In this document: piece by piece, positions 60,209-64,000 of the stretch
Numbering within the stretch: the first letter of the stretch is position 1
How the letters are laid out: every line of letters begins with the position of its first letter
NCBI RefSeq assembly: GCF_900564145.1
Contig: NZ_UOOB01000001.1
Location: 3,536,754 to 3,600,753, forward strand
DNA length: 64,000 nucleotides
Reading direction: 5' to 3'
Source: Comamonas sp. lk
GTDB taxonomy: Bacteria > Pseudomonadota > Gammaproteobacteria > Burkholderiales > Burkholderiaceae_C
Program-made: the position numbers and the translations under genes
The notes under the pieces: generated by a model
What the model saw: only the letters and a program-made list of their open reading frames with translations
Told to the model about the DNA's origin: nothing
Database searches by the model: none

Positions 60209-61078
60209 TCAGGCTGCACCACTATCCATCCACTGAATCGCCGTGATGTGTCCGCGCAGGGTGAGCATATGGCGCTTGAGCTGGTGCGCCAGCTTCAAAG
60301 ATACAGCATCCAGAGAAATCGCAAGATAGCTATTGAACCATGTCTGAAGGCTGCGCTGGATATCGCTGACGGATTCATCCTGCAAAAAGAGGGCGTCACG
60401 CCAGACATCCTGCAGCATCTCCAGGCTGGCAGGCCGCTTTTTTTCACTGTGCACATGCTGCTGCAATGCTTGCGCTGGCAGGATCTGCTTGAGCTCCTCC
60501 AGCAGACCCTGCATTTCCAGCTGAATGCGTTGCAAGGTCTGGCCCATGGCCTTGTTGTGCTTGGCACCTCGATAGCTGATCACGGCCTCAAGCGTTTGGC
60601 GGCCCGCCATGTAAACCGCCAGCAACAAGGCCAGGACCTGAGGCTGCAAATCCGAGTCCTTTCTGCTGGGCATCGTTTTCGGGCACAAAGCCTGCATCCA
60701 AGCGGCCCTGGCCGCATCGCGCGCCTGGCCCCAGGTCAAAAAGCTGGCGCTCACCCGCTGGTTCCATTGCACACTCAGCTGGGCATCTTGCGCAGCAAAG
60801 GCCAGGGAGGCCATGGTGGGGGTGTTCAATATGGAGCGGTCAAGCTGCTGAGCGGCATGCCAGCCCAAAGCATAGGCCGGCTGATATTGGTCATAGCCAC
60901 GGCCGGCCACAAAATAAGGCTCAGAGAGATAGCGCTCGCGCCAGAACAGCTCTTGCGCTGCAGGAAGCTGGGCTTGCTCCCAGCCGCCATCATCCCCCCC
61001 CCGTCCGGACCGGGCCGAGGGCGCATCGAATGGCAGGAAAGAAAACATGCGACGAGCCAGCAAATCACAACCCCCCAT
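60209..61078 (-). CDS. Protein of unknown function
   Basis: About 289 residues, cytosolic, with no recognised domain. The N-terminal part has an EPYFVAGRGYDQYQPAYALGWH motif, which resembles a pattern found in small stress-type proteins (DYAPAYRYGW). The rest is alpha-helical and rich in Gln/Leu. The start could be the ATG at 61048 (MFSFLPFDAPS). The C-run GGGGGG at the upstream end is unusual. It is flanked by xthA (convergent) and ntrC. Confidence 0.6.
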   Translation of the reverse strand: MGGCDLLARRMFSFLPFDAPSARSGRGGDDGGWEQAQLPAAQELFWRERYLSEPYFVAGRGYDQYQPAYALGWHAAQQLDRSILNTPTMASLAFAAQDAQLSVQWNQRVSASFLTWGQARDAARAAWMQALCPKTMPSRKDSDLQPQVLALLLAVYMAGRQTLEAVISYRGAKHNKAMGQTLQRIQLEMQGLLEELKQILPAQALQQHVHSEKKRPASLEMLQDVWRDALFLQDESVSDIQRSLQTWFNSYLAISLDAVSLKLAHQLKRHMLTLRGHITAIQWMDSGAA

Positions 61079-61270
61079 CAAAGACCGGTTGATGGCAGAT
61101 TATTGTGCGGTCGGCAAAAAGTGGAAGTCGGCGCGGCCAACGGCTTTCTGTAGGAAAGCAGGCCGTATGTTTCAAATCTAACAATCAGAAACATTCGGCC
61201 TTGGCAGCACTCACAAAGAGCAGAATTCAGGGCCTATCACCTCTGAGCCCAAGTCGATTGCAGCCCGAAA

Positions 61271-62812
61271 TCAATCGAAACTCTCGTCGTCCAGTCCCAG
61301 TTCCTGCAATTTTCGGGTGATGGTGTTTCGGCCTATTCCCAGTCGGCTGGCGGCTTCTACCCTGCGGCCATGTGTGGCCACCAGAGCAGTTCGCAGCAAC
61401 TGGGCTTCAAACTGCTGGGAAAGCTGATCCCAGACATCGTTATGGCCCTGGGCGAGCAATTGCTGGGCGTGCTTGCCCAGATCCTGCAACCAGCCTGCGT
61501 CTGCGGTGCTGCTTTGCACAGCACTCATTGCGCTGGTTTCAGCCAAGGCTGCCACCGGCTGAGCGGCTTGCGCGACCGGGCTTTCAGGCAAGGCCACCAG
61601 CACCGTGCTCACGGCTCCCATGGCAGGCAAAGGCTGGCCTCCCAGCACCTCGGGCGGCAAATCCTTGAGGGCGATTTGCTGCGCGGGAGCCATGACGGTG
61701 AGCCAGTGGCAGATATTCTCGAGCTGGCGCACATTACCCGGGAAGTCGAAAGCCTGCAGGCGGTGCAAGGCCATGGTGCCCATGCGCTTGGGTTCCACCC
61801 CCAGTTGCTTGGCACTTTGCTGCAGAAAATGCTGGGTGAGCATGGGAACATCCTCGCGGCGTTCACGCAAAGCCGGCAGGCGCAGGCGGATCACGTTCAG
61901 ACGGTGGAACAAGTCCTCACGAAACACGCCATCCTTGACGCGCAGCTCCAGATCCTGGTGGGTGGCCGCAATCACCCGCACATGGGCTTTGACGGCCTGG
62001 TGCCCGCCCACGCGATAGAAATGCCCGTCGGAGAGCACACGCAGCAAGCGGGTTTGCAACTCGAACGGCATGTCGCCGATTTCATCAAGAAACAGCGTGC
62101 CGCCTTCCGCTTGTTCGAAGCGGCCGCGGCGCTGGGTCTGCGCGCCGGTAAAAGCGCCACGCTCATGGCCGAAGAGCTCGGACTCCAGCAAATCCTTGGG
62201 GATTGCAGCCGTATTGATAGCTACAAACGGGCCACCCGAGACGGGAGAATGCTTGTGCAGTGCTCGGGCCACCAGCTCCTTGCCTGAACCCGATTCACCG
62301 GTGATCAGCACCGTGACCTGGCTTTGACTCAGGCGCCCGATAGCGCGAAACACATCCTGCATGGCCGGAGCCTGACCCAGCATCTCCGCCTGCAGCGGCG
62401 CCTGGACTTCCGCTTCTTCCTCGCGCTGGCTTTCCTCCACCGCACGACGGATCAGCTCCACCGCCTTGGGCACATCAAAAGGCTTGGGCAGGTACTCAAA
62501 CGCACCACGCTGAAAGGCCGAGACGGCGCTGTCCAGATCGGAGTAGGCCGTCATGATGATCATGGGCAATCCCGGCTGCTGCGCCCTCACCTGCTCCAAC
62601 AACTCAAGACCAGAGCCGCCGGGCATGCGGATATCGCTGACCAGCACCTGGGGGGGCTGGCGTGCGGGGTCACTGCTGTCGGTATCGGCCAGGGCCTTGA
62701 GCACATCCCGCGTCTGGGTGAAGCTGCGAATGGGCCAGCCTTCGCGGCCCAGCGCTTTTTCAAGCACAAAGCGGATGGAAGGGTCGTCGTCCACAATCCA
62801 GATCGGCTTCAT
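61271..62812 (-). CDS. ntrC: Nitrogen regulation response regulator NtrC
   Basis: 513 residues. The receiver domain has the phosphorylatable Asp60 (VLVSDIRMPG). The AAA+ domain contains GESGSGKE (Walker A) and the sigma-54-contacting GAFTGA loop. The C-terminal Fis-type helix-turn-helix (RVEAASRLGIGRNTITRKLQEL) binds enhancer sites. It switches on genes for nitrogen scavenging from sigma-54 promoters. It lies 55 bp after ntrB. Confidence 0.96.
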   Translation of the reverse strand: MKPIWIVDDDPSIRFVLEKALGREGWPIRSFTQTRDVLKALADTDSSDPARQPPQVLVSDIRMPGGSGLELLEQVRAQQPGLPMIIMTAYSDLDSAVSAFQRGAFEYLPKPFDVPKAVELIRRAVEESQREEEAEVQAPLQAEMLGQAPAMQDVFRAIGRLSQSQVTVLITGESGSGKELVARALHKHSPVSGGPFVAINTAAIPKDLLESELFGHERGAFTGAQTQRRGRFEQAEGGTLFLDEIGDMPFELQTRLLRVLSDGHFYRVGGHQAVKAHVRVIAATHQDLELRVKDGVFREDLFHRLNVIRLRLPALRERREDVPMLTQHFLQQSAKQLGVEPKRMGTMALHRLQAFDFPGNVRQLENICHWLTVMAPAQQIALKDLPPEVLGGQPLPAMGAVSTVLVALPESPVAQAAQPVAALAETSAMSAVQSSTADAGWLQDLGKHAQQLLAQGHNDVWDQLSQQFEAQLLRTALVATHGRRVEAASRLGIGRNTITRKLQELGLDDESFD

Positions 62813-62867
62813 TGCTGCTTATCCCTTCCCGTTTTTTGCTATGTTGGCAGATGCCTGAACCCGGAGC

Positions 62868-63965
62868 TCAGGGCAGCGGAATCAGTATTCTGAAATCCGT
62901 GCGTCCAGGCTGGCTTTCGCATTCGATCAGACCATGGTGACGCTGAACAAAGGTTTGAGCCAGTGTCAAACCCAGGCCGGAGCCGCCATCGCGGCCCGAT
63001 ACCAAGGGGTAGAAAATCCGCTCCTTGATGGCATCGGGCACACCTGATCCGTTGTCGATCACATGCAATTCCAATGCCAGTCTGTAACGCTGACGCCCCA
63101 AGGTCACCTGCCTGGCCACCCGTGTTCTCAGAATAATCTCGCCATCGCCTTGTGCGATGCGCAAACTCAGCGCCTGGGCCGCATTCTGGACAATGTTGAG
63201 CACCGCCTGAATGAGCTGGGCGCTGTCGCCCCGGAATTCAGGAATGGAGATGTCGTAATCGCGGGTGATCTTGAGGCCTTGCGGAAACTCCACCAGCACC
63301 AGAGAGCGCACGCGCTCGCACACCTCGTGGATGTTGACATCACCCACATCGTGCGGATGGCGGTGCGGGGCCAAAAGCCTGTCCACCAAGGCCTGCAGGC
63401 GATCGGCTTCGTGCACGATGACCGTGGTGTATTCACGCAGCTCGGGCGAGGCCAGGTCCATCTGCAGCAGCTGGGCCGCGCCACGTATGCCGCCCAGCGG
63501 ATTCTTGATCTCATGGGCCAGATTGCGGATCAGCTCTTTGTTGGCCTGGGCCTGCTCACGCAGCCGCTCCTCGCGGTCCTGGCGGGCCTGTTGCTCCAGC
63601 GGCCACATCTCCACCATGACATGACCGGTTTGCTCCGCTATGGAGACCGTGGCGTGCACCGGCAAGGGCTCCTGGCCCAGGCGCTGCAGACTGGCTTCAA
63701 AGCGCAGCGCTGCGAAGTCGTTGCTGCGGGCTCCGCTCAGGGCTTTGTCCAGCAGGGCGGGCTCGGTAAAGCTCAGCGCAAACTCTCCGCCTTCCATGGT
63801 GCGGCGCGATTGCCCCAGGGCATTTTCCAGCGCTGCATTGGCAAAGCAGATGGCGCCATTCATGTCCAGCACGGCAATCAGCGTGCACAGCAAATCCAGG
63901 GCCTGGTAGTTTTTGACGCCAGCAGAGGACTGCTGCGCCAAGGAGGGAACAAAAGTGGTGCTCAT
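62868..63965 (-). CDS. ntrB: Nitrogen regulation sensor kinase NtrB
   Basis: 365 residues. A PAS domain (about 20-120) precedes the H-box NLAHEIKNPLGGIRGAAQLL (His151) and the ATP-binding N, G1 and G2 boxes (VLNIVQNAAQAL, VIDNGSGVP, GSGLGLTLAQ). It has no membrane segment, as expected for the PII-regulated NtrB. An ATG at 63992 is an alternative start. The next gene upstream, usually glnA, lies beyond the window. Confidence 0.95.
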   Translation of the reverse strand: MSTTFVPSLAQQSSAGVKNYQALDLLCTLIAVLDMNGAICFANAALENALGQSRRTMEGGEFALSFTEPALLDKALSGARSNDFAALRFEASLQRLGQEPLPVHATVSIAEQTGHVMVEMWPLEQQARQDREERLREQAQANKELIRNLAHEIKNPLGGIRGAAQLLQMDLASPELREYTTVIVHEADRLQALVDRLLAPHRHPHDVGDVNIHEVCERVRSLVLVEFPQGLKITRDYDISIPEFRGDSAQLIQAVLNIVQNAAQALSLRIAQGDGEIILRTRVARQVTLGRQRYRLALELHVIDNGSGVPDAIKERIFYPLVSGRDGGSGLGLTLAQTFVQRHHGLIECESQPGRTDFRILIPLP

Positions 63966-64000
63966 GCGAAACCCTGACGGGGGTGGCTGCATCTGCCGCC

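Overview
This 64 kb window is a stretch of core chromosome from a betaproteobacterium, almost certainly family Comamonadaceae (Comamonas/Delftia/Acidovorax type). The evidence is the high GC content, the gene order frr-uppS-cdsA-dxr-rseP-bamA-skp-lpxD-fabZ-lpxA-lpxB-rnhB, a Burkholderiales-type Kdo hydroxylase, and very short degenerate repeats built on AGCTGCTTGCGC. The genus is inferred from memory of these families, not from a search.

Layout. (1) 1-3.5 kb: the 3' part of a serine recombinase at the left edge, then yhbY, a glycosyltransferase-like gene and the LPS gene kdoO, then a DUF4149 membrane protein. (2) 3.5-8.8 kb: greA and the carAB pyrimidine/arginine operon, minus strand. (3) 8.8-24.2 kb: a long minus-strand run from rpsB through tsf, pyrH, frr, uppS, cdsA, dxr, rseP, bamA, skp, lpxD, fabZ, lpxA, lpxB, rnhB and a TrmH-like methyltransferase. 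It joins translation factors, isoprenoid and phospholipid synthesis, outer-membrane assembly and lipid A synthesis. (4) 24.4-31.4 kb: an amidase gene broken by a frameshift, the NAD(P)HX repair gene, rnr, and four tRNA-Leu(CAG) genes, the last three in a 228-bp tandem repeat. (5) 31.5-39.2 kb: a DUF349 protein, a very large DUF748/AsmA-like envelope protein, and about 0.9 kb without a gene. (6) 39.2-42.3 kb: a lytic transglycosylase behind a hairpin-rich leader, then glyA behind a ZTP (pfl-type) riboswitch, then nrdR. (7) 42.5-56.2 kb: aroC, a CoA-transferase, a CBS protein, metY, two alpha/beta hydrolases around a DUF1911 (PoNi-like immunity) protein, several membrane proteins, a LysR regulator divergent from an FAD-linked oxidase, and a lipoprotein. 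(8) 56.4-64 kb: thyA, folA, a PP2A-like phosphoesterase, exonuclease III, an unknown gene, and ntrC-ntrB running off the right edge.

Themes. One-carbon metabolism recurs: glyA (riboswitch-controlled), thyA and folA together form the thymidylate cycle, and nrdR follows glyA. Envelope biogenesis is the main theme of the minus-strand block. No CRISPR array, prophage, IS element or complete defence operon was seen. The least explained signals are the structured leader at 39052-39246 with the gene-free region before it, the recombinase at the left edge where rlmE would be expected, the orphan DUF1911 gene, and the dispersed short repeats, some of which lie inside coding sequence.
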